A stretch of 49,221 nucleotides of DNA from Paenibacillus sp. YN15 (GTDB taxonomy: Bacteria > Bacillota > Bacilli > Paenibacillales > NBRC-103111), in contig NZ_QMFA01000052.1 in NCBI RefSeq assembly GCF_003285005.1, positions 1 to 49,221 of the forward strand, read 5' to 3'. Shown piece after piece: positions 14,525 through 23,523 of the stretch. Below the pieces are notes generated by a model, which had not been told where the DNA came from, did not search any database, and saw only the letters and a list, made by a program, of their open reading frames with translations. Numbering within the stretch: the stretch's first letter is position 1; each line of letters opens with the position of its first letter. Both the position numbers and the translations under genes were made by a program.

Positions 14525-15709
14525 TCACACCGCCCCGTCCACCAGCGCCAGCGGCACAAACACGGACGCGCAGTTGGCCTGGCGGAACCGGGCGATCACC
14601 TTCCGGCTCCAATCCGCCTTATACTGGGGATGATCCGCCAAAAACAGCTCCTTCAGATGCTGGAACGCCACCTCATAGGGAATGGAGGGATTGTCCCCAT
14701 TCACCTCCAGCTGCGAAATATGCACATAGATGCCCCCGGGCAGCGTCAGCTGCTCCACACAGTCGGGCATCCCCTCGAAGGTGCTGACCCGTGTGCCGAA
14801 GCAGGAGCTGTACGAGCCTTTTTCGGGGCAATCGATAGGGAAGCCGTAATAATCATGCAGATAATACTTGGCCGCTTCCGTGGCAAACACCTGATCCTGC
14901 ACGCCAAAATATTTGGTAATCACAAACTCCTCATCGTCCGGATGTGTCACGCTGCAGGCAATCTTCATCTCCGGCAGCGTGACCACCCTAAAGCGCAGGG
15001 ATTCAAAACGCTCCCTCATATTTTCCGCAAGCTTCACAGGCTCATATTTGGTCAAAATATCCCCTGTCTCATCGTATGTATTGAAGCCGCAGCCCGTCGG
15101 GTTAAACACATACCCCGTGTCCTTGCGGAACTGGCCGACGAAATATTCATCCGCATGCATCCGCTCGTCATACCCCTTGCGGTTCTCCCGCTTGGTCTCG
15201 TTAATCAGCACCTTGGCGTACCGGCAGGGAGGCAGGGCAAGCGTCTGCGTATACTCCGGCAAATATGCGGGCACGCCGTCGAAGCTCTCCACCATATACC
15301 CGGCCACCACCTTGTAGTTGCCGTCCCCCTGGGCATCTGTACGGACCGTCACCACTTCCTCATGCAGCAGGCTGTCCCCGAGCAATCCTGCCAAAAGCGC
15401 CATATCCCCCTCTTTGACCAGCTTCTTGGTGAAAAAATAGTCATTCAGGATACAGTTGGCATGCTCGAAGCCGTAATACCCGCCGTACCCCCGGCTTTCA
15501 TAATTCAGGGGCAGGGCATATCCCACGATTTTCATCTCCGGCCTGTCTACAATAGAACAAAACTCGCTCACCTGCTCCACCAGCAACTCCTGCGGCAGCG
15601 CCATCCGGTTCATCTCCTCCGCCATCTTGAGAATTTCCGGCTTCACCACCGGACTGTAGCCCTCCGAGCCTTGACCTTGCGCCGGTCTTGCCTGCTTCCT
15701 CATGTTCAT
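14525..15709 (-). CDS. Double GyrI-like effector-binding domain protein
   Basis: A 394-residue protein that appears to hold two GyrI-like small-molecule-binding domains and no HTH. The first spans roughly residues 55-210 (RPEMKIVGYALPLNYE to PPCRYAKVLINETK), the second 240-390 (LPEMKIACSVTHPDDE to LPGGIYVHISQLEV, then closing segments). Each ends in the L-P-(G/P)-x-Y strand usual in this fold. Residues 18-35 share a motif with the upstream acetyltransferase (YSP, PEI, A-x-E-x-N-R at the same spacing). The ATG at 15709 overlaps the acetyltransferase stop (ATGA) and has GGAG seven bases upstream, so translation is coupled. The ligand is unknown. Confidence 0.8.
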   Translation of the reverse strand: MNMRKQARPAQGQGSEGYSPVVKPEILKMAEEMNRMALPQELLVEQVSEFCSIVDRPEMKIVGYALPLNYESRGYGGYYGFEHANCILNDYFFTKKLVKEGDMALLAGLLGDSLLHEEVVTVRTDAQGDGNYKVVAGYMVESFDGVPAYLPEYTQTLALPPCRYAKVLINETKRENRKGYDERMHADEYFVGQFRKDTGYVFNPTGCGFNTYDETGDILTKYEPVKLAENMRERFESLRFRVVTLPEMKIACSVTHPDDEEFVITKYFGVQDQVFATEAAKYYLHDYYGFPIDCPEKGSYSSCFGTRVSTFEGMPDCVEQLTLPGGIYVHISQLEVNGDNPSIPYEVAFQHLKELFLADHPQYKADWSRKVIARFRQANCASVFVPLALVDGAV

Positions 15710-16389
15710 TGAGCGCTCCACCTTCCTCTCTCCAGCACCAGCTTGCATCCCACAAAATAAATCGGCTCACCCTTCTCATCCCGGGCAAAAGAAGCCTGGC
15801 TGGTTTCCGTCACCACCATCCCCAGCTCCAGCAGCGGGGCAATCTGCGGCGCGCAATCCAGCGGATTATAGGCAAAAACACCATCGCCCTCCAGAACCTC
15901 AAAGGAATATTGCACCATGAGGGAAAGCGCCTCCGTATCCAAACCGCCGCCCCAGTATTGGGTGTGCCAGACATGGCCCACATCCATCATATTCCGTTCG
16001 TCCACCGTGTTGAACACCACCATCCCGATCAGCCGGCAATCCGGTTTAAGGCATACGGCCCACATGTTTTCCTGGCTGGAAAACCATTTTGTCGCCTCCC
16101 TGCAGCCCTGCTCATCCGTCGGCCACAGATGATCCCGGTTCCTCATCTCGGAATGGTGACGGTCAATGGCCAGCTCCTGCACCGCAGGGGCATCCTCCGG
16201 GACAAACCGCCGGATAACCAGCTTCTCGATTTCGAACAGCACCGGCCTTGCCGTCCCTTGGCGGTAAACCACAGCCTCCTGCCTGTTCAGTTCTCCGGCC
16301 AGCCTGACGATCTCCGGCAGCCGCCTGGGCGAATAGTCCTGGGGCATTTCCTGAAAAAGCAGCTTCTTAATCGCGTTCGTCCCGCTCAT
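15706..16389 (-). CDS. GNAT-family N-acetyltransferase
   Basis: A 227-residue cytoplasmic acetyltransferase of the RimJ/RimL-like GNAT branch. The domain begins at LVIRRFVPEDAPAVQEL (about residue 57); CRLIGMVVFNTVDE, VGHVWHTQYWGGGLDTEAL (acetyl-CoA region) and LLELGMVVTE follow in family order. The first ~45 residues lie outside the domain and include YSP...PEI...A-x-E-x-N-R at residues 19-36, also present in the next protein of the operon. It lies between an AraC-GyrI regulator and a double GyrI protein on one strand, suggesting a small-molecule response or detoxification unit. Substrate unknown. Confidence 0.85.
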   Translation of the reverse strand: MSGTNAIKKLLFQEMPQDYSPRRLPEIVRLAGELNRQEAVVYRQGTARPVLFEIEKLVIRRFVPEDAPAVQELAIDRHHSEMRNRDHLWPTDEQGCREATKWFSSQENMWAVCLKPDCRLIGMVVFNTVDERNMMDVGHVWHTQYWGGGLDTEALSLMVQYSFEVLEGDGVFAYNPLDCAPQIAPLLELGMVVTETSQASFARDEKGEPIYFVGCKLVLERGRWSAQ

Positions 16390-16442
16390 CCTGTCTCCCT
16401 CCTTTTCATATCTCCACTTTACCAGTCTTCCCCCGGGATGTA

Positions 16443-17714
16443 TTATCCGTTTTTAACAGGTTCAAGCTGTATCCAGCATGTGGTGGCAATATGCTCGGCG
16501 GCGAAGCCTCCGTTAGCCTCATGCAGGGCAAAAGCGGAACGCCGGCTCCGGCGCAGGCCATTGTCCCGCACCCACGCATGAAGGCGGGCCTCCAGCACCC
16601 GGCCGTCTCCAGTGCAGCCTGTCTCTATCACGGCATAGTCTCCGGCCGGAAGCTCCAAAAGCTCCAGGCCGCTGCCCGCCGGAAGCAGAAGCGGTTCAGC
16701 CAGCTTCACCCCGCAGGTGCAGTTCCCGCTGCTATGGGCTACATAGAAGGTCGTAGCCGACCGAATGGCTGAGGGCCTATAAACAGCAAGAAAGTCCATC
16801 ACGGCCCGGGCGGCCTCCTTTTCTCCATAGGGCCCCTCCCGGGTGGCAGCCAAAAAAACCATCCTTGGACTGCGGATCAGGGAAATTCTGTCGTAATCCG
16901 TCCGTTTGGTTACCGGCACAAACAATGCCAGCCTGTTCACCCTGTTGTTCCTGGAGAGAAACTCCTCAAAGTAAGGCTGCCTGTCCTGTTCAAACATGCT
17001 GGACTTCAGCCAGTCCGTGTACAGGTAATTCCACGCCTGCCCAATCTCCTGCTCCTCATTCCGGACGATGGTTTTGGCGGCGGTCAGGCTTAGCTCCGGG
17101 TGGATTTCCACCTCCCGAAACACCTTGCTGCGCAAGAGGGACTCCGCTGCTGCGGGCACATTTTCCAACCACAGCTCATAGCAAAACCGGTTGCCCTGCT
17201 GACGGCCGTTTCTGCCGAACAGCCTGCCTCTGTAATCGGGCAGCTCCGCCCGCAGTGCGGCAATGGCCAGCTCCTCGATGCCGGACAGACGGGGATGATA
17301 AAATGCGGTGCGGACAGTCGGAGGGATGGTCTCCGCCGCCACCGTCACTTGCCTTGCTCCTATGCTGTCAAATCTGGGAAAGTAATAGGAGATTTCGCTG
17401 CGTTTATATTCCAGGGGAGTCATGGAGATGGCGGATTTGACACATTTGCATAAGGCCTGCTGGGAGCTGTAGCCGCTGGTATAGGCGATCTCCGCCAGAG
17501 GCATATCCGAACAACGGATCAGGCTGAGGGCATTGGACAAGCGCCTTTTGCGGATGTATTCCTTGACGGAATGGCCGGTATACGCATAAAAATCCCGGTA
17601 CAGCTGCATCAGCGAGGTAAACCCCGCCTGTGCCGCCTGCTCCAGGGAAATTTCACCGTGAAGATGGTCTTCGATATGCTGGATGGACTTTTTGAAGCGC
17701 AGCAGCTTGTCCAT
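16443..17714 (-). CDS. AraC-type regulator with C-terminal GyrI-like sensor
   Basis: A 423-residue regulator with the AraC double HTH at the N-terminus (residues ~8-110: EISLEQAAQAGFTSLMQLYR, then MPLAEIAYTSGYSSQQALCK and ISMTPLEYKR). The C-terminal ~300 residues carry GyrI/effector-binding type sequence, possibly in two copies (QVTVAAETIPPTVRTAF onward, and SPRMVFLAATREGPYGEKEA to LLELPAGDYAVIETG). This is the BmrR/Rob-like plan in which the drug-binding domain sits on the regulator. It is first in an operon with GNAT and double-GyrI genes and divergent from the TetR gene. Ligand inferred to be a small hydrophobic compound. Confidence 0.85.
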   Translation of the reverse strand: MDKLLRFKKSIQHIEDHLHGEISLEQAAQAGFTSLMQLYRDFYAYTGHSVKEYIRKRRLSNALSLIRCSDMPLAEIAYTSGYSSQQALCKCVKSAISMTPLEYKRSEISYYFPRFDSIGARQVTVAAETIPPTVRTAFYHPRLSGIEELAIAALRAELPDYRGRLFGRNGRQQGNRFCYELWLENVPAAAESLLRSKVFREVEIHPELSLTAAKTIVRNEEQEIGQAWNYLYTDWLKSSMFEQDRQPYFEEFLSRNNRVNRLALFVPVTKRTDYDRISLIRSPRMVFLAATREGPYGEKEAARAVMDFLAVYRPSAIRSATTFYVAHSSGNCTCGVKLAEPLLLPAGSGLELLELPAGDYAVIETGCTGDGRVLEARLHAWVRDNGLRRSRRSAFALHEANGGFAAEHIATTCWIQLEPVKNG

Positions 17715-17881
17715 GGTATTTCCTCCGTTATTGCCGGTATCCTTTATGGAATATTATATGGAAACCAGGAAAAAACCGCCAGACTTTTATAACGGGAGGG
17801 CTGCCTAAGCTGGCATATGACTGATCCATCCCGCGGGCTTTGCGTATCCTCCAGTTCGTCATTCTTCCCGGGCGCAGGATT

Positions 17882-17930
17882 ATCTTTACAATGTAAAGAT
17901 AGCATGATATGATCTTTACAGCGTAAAGTT
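17882..17930 (+). promoter_or_regulatory. TetR-gene promoter with twin palindromic operators
   Basis: A perfect 19-bp palindrome ATCTTTACAATGTAAAGAT (17882-17900) and a near copy ATCTTTACAGCGTAAAGTT (17912-17930) are centred 30 bp apart. A promoter is woven through them: -35 TTTACA (17885-17890) inside the first, 17-bp spacer, -10 TATGAT (17908-17913) touching the second. Binding of the adjacent TetR protein would block transcription. Confidence 0.82.
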
Positions 17931-17953
17931 TAAGCGGGAAAGGAAGGCCGCTA

Positions 17954-18538
17954 ATGAAGGAAAAACCCTATCACCACGGAAACCTGCGCAATGAGCTGAT
18001 TGAGGCGGGAATCCGGCTGATTAATGAGGAGGGTCTGAAAAGCTTCTCCCTGCGCAAGGTAGCCGCCCGGTGCCAGGTGAGCCATACGGCTCCCTACAGC
18101 CATTTCAAGGATGTGGATGCCCTGATTTCCGCCATGGGGGAGTATGTCACAGAGCAATTTATGCACAAGCTCCGCTCCTCTATCCAGGGCAAGGAGGAGA
18201 GCCGCTGGGCAATGGCGCTGCTGGGGCAGGCCTATATTGATTTTTTCATTGAGCATCCGCCGTACTTTCAATTCCTGTATTACTATTCCGGGCTGACCAT
18301 TGATCTGGATCAGGCGCAGCCGGAGGATTATCCGCCCTTTGCCCTGTTCCGCTCCACCGCCTACGGGCTGTTCCGCAAATTGGGATTGCCGGAAGAGGCG
18401 GATTCCACGAATCTGATTTCCGCCTGGTCCATGGTTCACGGCATCGCATCCCTGTCCACCACCAGCGGCATCAAGTATTCCGGGAACTGGACGGAGATTT
18501 TTATGGCGACACTGGCCCAAAAGGAGAACCCGCAATGA
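17954..18538 (+). CDS. TetR-family repressor of a flavoprotein operon
   Basis: A 194-residue repressor. The TetR N-terminal HTH is plain at residues ~8-60 (HHGNLRNELIEAGIRLINEE, FSLRKVAARCQVSHTAPYSHF); the C-terminal helical part (ALLGQAYIDFFIEHPPYFQF and on) resembles the TetR_C WHG type. AGGAAGG lies six bases before the ATG. Its stop overlaps the next start (ATGA), so it is co-expressed with two flavoproteins. Twin palindromes over its promoter imply autoregulation of the operon. A redox-active or quinone-like inducer is likely but not shown. Confidence 0.9.
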   Translation: MKEKPYHHGNLRNELIEAGIRLINEEGLKSFSLRKVAARCQVSHTAPYSHFKDVDALISAMGEYVTEQFMHKLRSSIQGKEESRWAMALLGQAYIDFFIEHPPYFQFLYYYSGLTIDLDQAQPEDYPPFALFRSTAYGLFRKLGLPEEADSTNLISAWSMVHGIASLSTTSGIKYSGNWTEIFMATLAQKENPQ

Positions 18539-19038
18539 AAATGATTATTCATGACCTGCCGCGGCAGGAGGATACCCCCAACGGGCATTTGGAGAACCAG
18601 GGGACCAGAATCATCTCCGACAACGGCACCATCCGCAAATGCGTTGGCTGCTTCGACTGCTGGACCAGAACGCCGGGGGTCTGCATAATGAGGGATGACT
18701 ATCAGCAGATGGGAGAATGGCTGGCCGGCTCCGATGAGGTAGTGATTATCAGCAAATGCACATATGGCGGTTACAGCCCTTTTGTCAAAAATGTCCTTGA
18801 CCGCAGCATTTCCTATTTGCTCCCTTACTTTGCCATGGTTAATGGGGAAACCCACCACCAGCGGCGCTATCCCGGCAGCTTTAAGCTGACGGTCCATTTC
18901 TACGGCAGCGACCTTACCTCCGCGGAGCAGGATACCGCCCGGGCCTTGGTGGCGGCCAATGCGCTGAATCTTCACAGCACCGGCAACGGGGTTCATTTTC
19001 ACCGGAGCGCGGATTCCGTTTGGGAGGGATTGCAATGA
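18535..19038 (+). CDS. Short flavodoxin-like FMN reductase with CxxCxxC motif
   Basis: A 167-residue protein of the NADPH-dependent FMN reductase / iron-sulfur flavoprotein-like family. KCVGCFDCWTRTPGVC at residues ~35-50 is the conserved cysteine segment, followed by MRDDYQQMGEWLAGSDEVVI and TYGGYSPFVKNVLDRS, the usual second flavin loop. The N-terminus is short: the phosphate-binding GSPR loop that normally opens the fold is not recognisable. Starts and stops overlap on both sides (ATGA), so it is translated with its neighbours. It may depend on the next protein, which has the GSP loop but no such cysteines. Confidence 0.78.
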   Translation: MKMIIHDLPRQEDTPNGHLENQGTRIISDNGTIRKCVGCFDCWTRTPGVCIMRDDYQQMGEWLAGSDEVVIISKCTYGGYSPFVKNVLDRSISYLLPYFAMVNGETHHQRRYPGSFKLTVHFYGSDLTSAEQDTARALVAANALNLHSTGNGVHFHRSADSVWEGLQ

Positions 19039-19673
19039 AGATTGCCTTGATTAACGGGAGTCCCAAAGCCGGAAAAAACAACTCCGGCCGGCTGCTCCAA
19101 TTTCTGGAGCCGCTGATCGGCCAGGAGCATGAGCTGCTCCGCTGCCATATCGGCCGGAAGCCTTTGTCCGAAGCGGAATACTGGGCACTCTGCCACATGG
19201 ACGCGCTGGTTCTGGCCTTCCCCTTGTATGTGGATTCCCTCCCCTCCCACTTGCTCCGGATGCTGGTTGAGCTGGAGGAATACATGAAGGCGGAACGGAC
19301 AAAGGAAATTATGCTGTATGCCATTGTGAATAACGGCTTTTTTGAGGGGACGCAGAACCGGATCGCCATCAGCATTCTGCAAAACTGGTGCGCCCGGACC
19401 GGTGTCCGCTTCGGCCAGGCGATTGGGCAAGGGGCCGGGGAGATGCTGCAATTTGTGGAGAAGGTGCCCCGCGGCCACGGTCCGATGAAAAATCTGGCCC
19501 AGGCGATGGAGGTTTTCGCGGCCAACCTCCAGTCCCGAAGGAGCGGCGAAACCATTCTGCTCAGCCCAAATTTCCCCCGGTTCGCCTGGAGGATTTCGGG
19601 CACCCGGTTCTTTAACTCCGCCGCCAGACAGAACGGCCTGAAGAAGAAGGATATCAAGAGAAGGCTGATATAG
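19035..19673 (+). CDS. NAD(P)H-dependent flavodoxin-like oxidoreductase
   Basis: A flavodoxin-fold protein of 212 residues. The N-terminal strand and phosphate loop MKIALINGSPKAGKNNSGRL bind FMN; LVLAFPLYVDSLPSHLLRML (residues ~63-82) is the second flavin loop and IVNNGFFEGTQN the third. No CxxC motif. The C-terminus is basic and aromatic (FPRFAWRISGTRFFNSAARQ and on) and may contact the membrane. The start codon overlaps the previous stop (ATGA). Inference: with the preceding short flavoprotein it reduces a quinone, azo or nitro compound under TetR control. Confidence 0.82.
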   Translation: MKIALINGSPKAGKNNSGRLLQFLEPLIGQEHELLRCHIGRKPLSEAEYWALCHMDALVLAFPLYVDSLPSHLLRMLVELEEYMKAERTKEIMLYAIVNNGFFEGTQNRIAISILQNWCARTGVRFGQAIGQGAGEMLQFVEKVPRGHGPMKNLAQAMEVFAANLQSRRSGETILLSPNFPRFAWRISGTRFFNSAARQNGLKKKDIKRRLI

Positions 19674-19707
19674 AATCATGGGCAGAAATTTGGCTAGTGT
19701 GAGCTAT

Positions 19708-19849
19708 AGCGGAACTTAGCGGCGCTTACAGGGCAAAATCGGGGGCGTTTTGGTTTTAGCGGAACTCAGGAGCGCTTATTGGAGCGGAATGGGCGAAAAT
19801 GTTCATAAAATCCAGCTTTCCCCTCATTAAGCGTTGCTGTGTTCCGTTA
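19708..19849. repeat. Dispersed 20-bp repeat family, locus 1
   Basis: Two forward copies of an AGCGGAACTYAG...GCGCTTA core (19708-19728 and 19758-19779) face one inverted copy (19827-19849, ending GTTCCGTTA). The same core recurs at 44419-44610 and 48674-48895. Opposite copies could pair as a long hairpin. The stretch 19674-19943 holds no gene; apart from these repeats and a short TAGGGAC...GTCCCTA dyad near 19898 nothing was recognised. Confidence 0.8.
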
Positions 19850-19943
19850 TTTTCGCCGGGAGCCGATTTTTTGGCCGTAAGGTCCTTATATTTCCGTTAG
19901 GGACAGTCCCTAAGCGATGCTCCCCCGCGGCAAAAGCAAAGCA

Positions 19944-19998
19944 AACCATCCCCATCCCGGCACTCCCGTCACAGGGGGCCGCCAGAATGGGGATGGTT
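19944..19998 (-). terminator. Terminator between the flavoprotein operon and glyQS
   Basis: AACCATCCCCAT (19944-19955) and ATGGGGATGGTT (19987-19998) form a 12-bp perfect stem, followed by TTTGCTTTGCTTTT on the minus strand and GTTTT on the plus strand. It can serve both converging units. Confidence 0.72.
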
Positions 19999-20018
19999 GT
20001 TTTAGACTGCCTTTTGGC

Positions 20019-21404
20019 TTACCAGGCCAGCTTGCTCTCCAGGAAGCTCTTCAGCTCGCTCACGGGCATACGGGTTTGTTCCATGGTATCCCGGTCGCGC
20101 ACGGTGACTTGGCCGTCGGTTTCGGATTCGAAATCATAGGTGATACAGAACGGCGTGCCGATTTCGTCGTGGCGGCGGTAGCGTTTGCCGATGGAGCCGG
20201 AGTCGTCGTAATCCACCATGAAATCCTTCGCCAGATCGGCGAACACCTTCTGGGCGCTGTCGGCCAGCTTTTTGGACAACGGGAAGATGGCCGCCTTGTA
20301 AGGAGCCAAAGCCGGGTGCAGATGCAGCACGGTGCGGCTGTCTTCGCCCTCCAGAGCCTGCTCCTCGAAGCTGTCAATCAGGAAGGCCAGGGTGACCCGG
20401 TCTGCGCCCAGGGAGGGCTCGATGCAGTACGGGATGTAGCGCTCCTTGTTGTCCTGGTCGATATAGTTGAAGTCCTCGCCGGAATGCTCCATATGCTGCT
20501 TCAGGTCATAGTCCGTGCGGTCCGCAATGCCCCACAGCTCGCCCCAGCCGAAGGGGAAGCGGTATTCGATGTCCGTAGTGCCGTTGGAATAGTGGGACAG
20601 CTCATCCGCGGAGTGGTCGCGCAGGCGGATGCTGTCCTCCTTGATGCCCAGGGAGAGCAGCCACTCCTTGCAGAAGCTGCGCCAGTATTCGAACCATTGC
20701 AGATCCTCGCCCGGCTTGCAGAAAAATTCCAGCTCCATCTGCTCAAACTCGCGGGTCCGGAAGGTGAAGTTGCCCGGGGTGATTTCATTCCGGAAGCTTT
20801 TGCCGATCTGGCCGATGCCGAAGGGCAGCTTCTTGCGCATGGTCCGCTGCACATTCTTGAAGTTGACGAAGATACCCTGGGCGGTTTCCGGACGCAGATA
20901 AATTTCGTTAGCGCTGGAGACGGTGACACCCTGATGGGTTTTGAACATCAGGTTGAACTGGCGGATGTCCGTATAGTCGAAGGCGCCGCAGTCCGGGCAG
21001 ACAATATTGTGCTCGCGGATCAGGTCCATCATCTGGTCGAAGGAGAGACCGTCCACCACCATCTCGATGCCTTTCTCGTTCAGGGCGTTCTCAATAATTT
21101 TGTCGGCGCGGTGGCGGGCTTTACATTGCTTGCAGTCCACCATCGGGTCATTGAAGTTGCCTACATGGCCGGAGGCCACCCACGCTTGCGGATTCATCAG
21201 AATCGCCGCGTCCAAGCCCACATTGTAGGGGGATTCCTGGATGAACTTTTTCCACCAGGCCTTCTTCACATTGTTCTTCAGCTCTACGCCCAGCGGGCCG
21301 TAGTCCCAGGTGTTGGCGAGACCGCCGTAGATTTCGGAGCCGGGAAAAATAAAACCCCGGTGCTTGGCAATGGCGACAACCTGATCCATCGAAACTTCCT
21401 TCAT
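20019..21404 (-). CDS. glyQS: Glycine--tRNA ligase (single-chain, class II)
   Basis: A 461-residue, full-length class II synthetase that charges tRNA-Gly. It opens with [26 protein letters not shown], has zinc-ligand cysteines (CKQC...CPDCGAF), motif 2 [17 protein letters not shown], the motif 3 region [14 protein letters not shown], and ends in the anticodon-binding domain ([34 protein letters not shown]). ATG 21404 has AAAGGAG nine bases upstream; any longer reading runs into the T-box. This is the dimeric type of Firmicutes and archaea/eukaryotes, not the alpha2beta2 GlyQ/GlyS form. Regulation is by the T-box upstream. Confidence 0.97.
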   Translation of the reverse strand: MKEVSMDQVVAIAKHRGFIFPGSEIYGGLANTWDYGPLGVELKNNVKKAWWKKFIQESPYNVGLDAAILMNPQAWVASGHVGNFNDPMVDCKQCKARHRADKIIENALNEKGIEMVVDGLSFDQMMDLIREHNIVCPDCGAFDYTDIRQFNLMFKTHQGVTVSSANEIYLRPETAQGIFVNFKNVQRTMRKKLPFGIGQIGKSFRNEITPGNFTFRTREFEQMELEFFCKPGEDLQWFEYWRSFCKEWLLSLGIKEDSIRLRDHSADELSHYSNGTTDIEYRFPFGWGELWGIADRTDYDLKQHMEHSGEDFNYIDQDNKERYIPYCIEPSLGADRVTLAFLIDSFEEQALEGEDSRTVLHLHPALAPYKAAIFPLSKKLADSAQKVFADLAKDFMVDYDDSGSIGKRYRRHDEIGTPFCITYDFESETDGQVTVRDRDTMEQTRMPVSELKSFLESKLAW

Positions 21405-21456
21405 GATCCATTCTCCTTTGTATGATTGTTGGCGCCCGGCGGCCGTGTGCCCAATC

Positions 21457-21690
21457 GAAAAAGCCCCCGTCCCCGGACATGAATCATGTCCGGGGACGAG
21501 AGCTGTATACTCCCGCGGTTCCACCCCAGTTGATGCGCTCTTGTCCGGCAAAGGGACAATCCCCGCATCCGCTTTCTTGTCACCGGCTCGGGAGCGCCTG
21601 TTTTGCGGCTGCTGTACCGGGCTTTCACCGTCCCCGGTTCGCTTCAACAGCAGGCTGCCGCAAAATTTTCTCCGTCACAGCCGAATCTTC
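21457..21690 (-). promoter_or_regulatory. T-box riboswitch (glycine) upstream of glyQS
   Basis: On the minus strand the hallmark GGGTGGAACCGCGGGAG (complement of 21510-21525) is present. It is followed by a strong terminator: CGTCCCCGGACATGA/TCATGTCCGGGGACG (21468-21498) and a T5 run (21458-21462). Upstream, CGGCT...AGCCG and TTTTGCGGC...GCCGCAAAA build stem I. GGC, at 21596-21598 in CAGGCGC, fits a glycine specifier codon. Uncharged tRNA-Gly would pair with specifier and T-box and open the terminator. The specifier call is inference from position and gene identity. Confidence 0.93.
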
Positions 21691-21702
21691 GATTTGCTTA
21701 TC

Positions 21703-21731
21703 ATAGTATCCATAATGAAGGTGTTTGTCAA
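21703..21731 (-). promoter_or_regulatory. glyQS promoter
   Basis: TTGACA (21726-21731, minus strand), 17-bp spacer, TACTAT (21703-21708). It lies directly upstream of the T-box leader, giving a leader of about 300 bases. Confidence 0.75.
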
Positions 21732-21796
21732 GCTGCGGATGTCCCGGGGCATGGCCGCTTATACGGGACCACCAGGGGAGCCGCGGATAAACGGCG

Positions 21797-23347
21797 TCAA
21801 CCCTCCTTTTGCACAAATATGGCATCGTACATATCTTTGAACCCCATATAAGACATCACCAGCACCAGCGGATAAACAGGGAAGAGATAACGGGACTTGA
21901 TTTCCCACAGCAGATAAAACCCGATAAAGCCCAGAATCACCAGCACCAGCGGGGTTTCCGCGAACCGTCCCGATTTGAGCCCGCCGATGAGCCTGACCAG
22001 CATAAAGCCGTACATGAGAATGTTCAGAGCATACATGACCCAAACGAGACCTACTCTGGCGTTGGAGTCCCCCTTGAACAGCTCCGTTGCCCAGGTGGCG
22101 TAGCCGTATTTGTCCCCCACCCCGCCCATGCCCCGGCCGAAGGTGGAGGAGCCGTTGCCAATGCCGTAGCGCTCCATCTGGTAGGTGCCCTCGGTCCAGG
22201 TCCACACCAGCTTCTTGGTGTACATCTTGAGCAGATCGCCGGCGCTTGCTTCGGACAGCTTGCGGCTGATTTCCTCCTTGAACAATTCCGTGCTTTTTTG
22301 CTTATTGTAGCCGGCCTGACGCTGATAGATGCTGTAGCTTTGGCGGTTGTCCCAGAAGCCGAAGGTCTTCGTGTTGATACCCATGTTCAGCCACATGTGG
22401 ACGGGAGCGGAGTTGGCGTTTACCGATCCCTCCACCTTGCCTGTCGCCTGAAGCAGAACATTTTGCGTCCAGCCCGGAGCCATAAAGAACAATACCGTCA
22501 CGGCAAGCGCGAGAGCAGATTTTTTGATGCCAATTTTCCGGATATGAAGCAGGATACTGATCACAATCGCCACCAGAAAGATGGCGCCGATGCTCCGGAA
22601 ATAGTTCCCCACCGCCAGCAAAACCGCAGCGCCCATCATATATTTCAGCGAGGCTTCCTTCATAAACCGGACGGCAAAATAAAGGGCGGAGGTGAGAAAG
22701 GCCGTAGCAATGACATCATTGTAGATAAGGTTGTTCATGAACAATGCCGGGGCGTAAACCGCAGCCAGCGCCAAAACGCCGTAATCCCGGGTTTGGGAGC
22801 GGGTGTTCAGCTCTTTGTAGAGCAGGTATACCATCAGCGTCGTGACAAGGGTGAAGCCGATATTGAAGAGCTTGATCACCGAATAACTGTCCGGGAACAG
22901 CAGCAGCAGGGTTTTTAAATAAAGCACGGTGGAAAAGTTAAACGGAAACATGTGCAGATACCCCGTAGTTTGAAAAGAGGAATAGTCCCCCCGGTACAGC
23001 ATATTCTGGGCCAGAGTAAACACCGTCTGGGAGTCATCCGTAGGCAGTCTCGGCAGCAGAAATATAATGGCCGTTTGAATGGCAAAGGAGGCGAGAAGCA
23101 CCGCCGGAATGACAATCTTGGGACTGAATTTATCCAGCTTACGGCACAGGGGATACAAACCAAGGCCCGCCAGCAGCAGCGCGGCGGCCACAACAATGAA
23201 CAACAGAAGCTGCTGCCTCTCCAGCACCGGCGTATCTCCGTATACGGCAAACAAATATTTGGCCCGCACAAAAAAGGAGGAGGCGACGAACAGCCCCAGG
23301 AACAGCGCAAGCAGCACATACAGCGGTTTTTGAATCCCTTTGACCAT
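21797..23347 (-). CDS. Membrane GT-C type glycosyltransferase (PMT/ArnT-like)
   Basis: A 516-residue integral membrane protein with roughly ten to twelve helices. An acidic pair in the first large outer loop (LPRLPTDDSQTVFTLAQNML) occupies the place of the catalytic DD/DE of GT-C enzymes, which use lipid-linked sugars outside the membrane. The end LLWEIKSRYLFPVYPLVLV resembles the (K/S)RY-hxhP segment of PMT/ArnT-like families. The ATG at 23347 follows GGGAGG. It lies upstream of glyQS on the same strand and divergent from the kinase gene. A role in modifying cell-wall polymers is likely; donor and acceptor are unknown. Confidence 0.78.
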   Translation of the reverse strand: MVKGIQKPLYVLLALFLGLFVASSFFVRAKYLFAVYGDTPVLERQQLLLFIVVAAALLLAGLGLYPLCRKLDKFSPKIVIPAVLLASFAIQTAIIFLLPRLPTDDSQTVFTLAQNMLYRGDYSSFQTTGYLHMFPFNFSTVLYLKTLLLLFPDSYSVIKLFNIGFTLVTTLMVYLLYKELNTRSQTRDYGVLALAAVYAPALFMNNLIYNDVIATAFLTSALYFAVRFMKEASLKYMMGAAVLLAVGNYFRSIGAIFLVAIVISILLHIRKIGIKKSALALAVTVLFFMAPGWTQNVLLQATGKVEGSVNANSAPVHMWLNMGINTKTFGFWDNRQSYSIYQRQAGYNKQKSTELFKEEISRKLSEASAGDLLKMYTKKLVWTWTEGTYQMERYGIGNGSSTFGRGMGGVGDKYGYATWATELFKGDSNARVGLVWVMYALNILMYGFMLVRLIGGLKSGRFAETPLVLVILGFIGFYLLWEIKSRYLFPVYPLVLVMSYMGFKDMYDAIFVQKEG

Positions 23348-23523
23348 GGAATCCCTCCCTTTCACATCCGCGCATTGCGGGCAGGATGCCATGATTATAA
23401 CGGCCCAAGCTGAAAATCAGTTGAAAGCCGCAGGCGAAAATGGTTATACCCATTTGCCATCTGGCCCCGGGCACAGACCGGGCTTACAATAATCCTGACC
23501 ATTGCAGACAGGGAGGCAGTTTT

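Noticed and set aside
14123-15712. Long open frames in all three forward frames across the 52-bp array and the GyrI gene
   Set aside because: A 52-bp period shifts frame each unit, so the same words are read in turn in every frame. The rest is the antisense of a clear GyrI protein gene.
17951-18535. Minus-strand ORF mirroring the TetR gene
   Set aside because: Same extent as the TetR gene but without domain, SD or codon pattern; a shadow.
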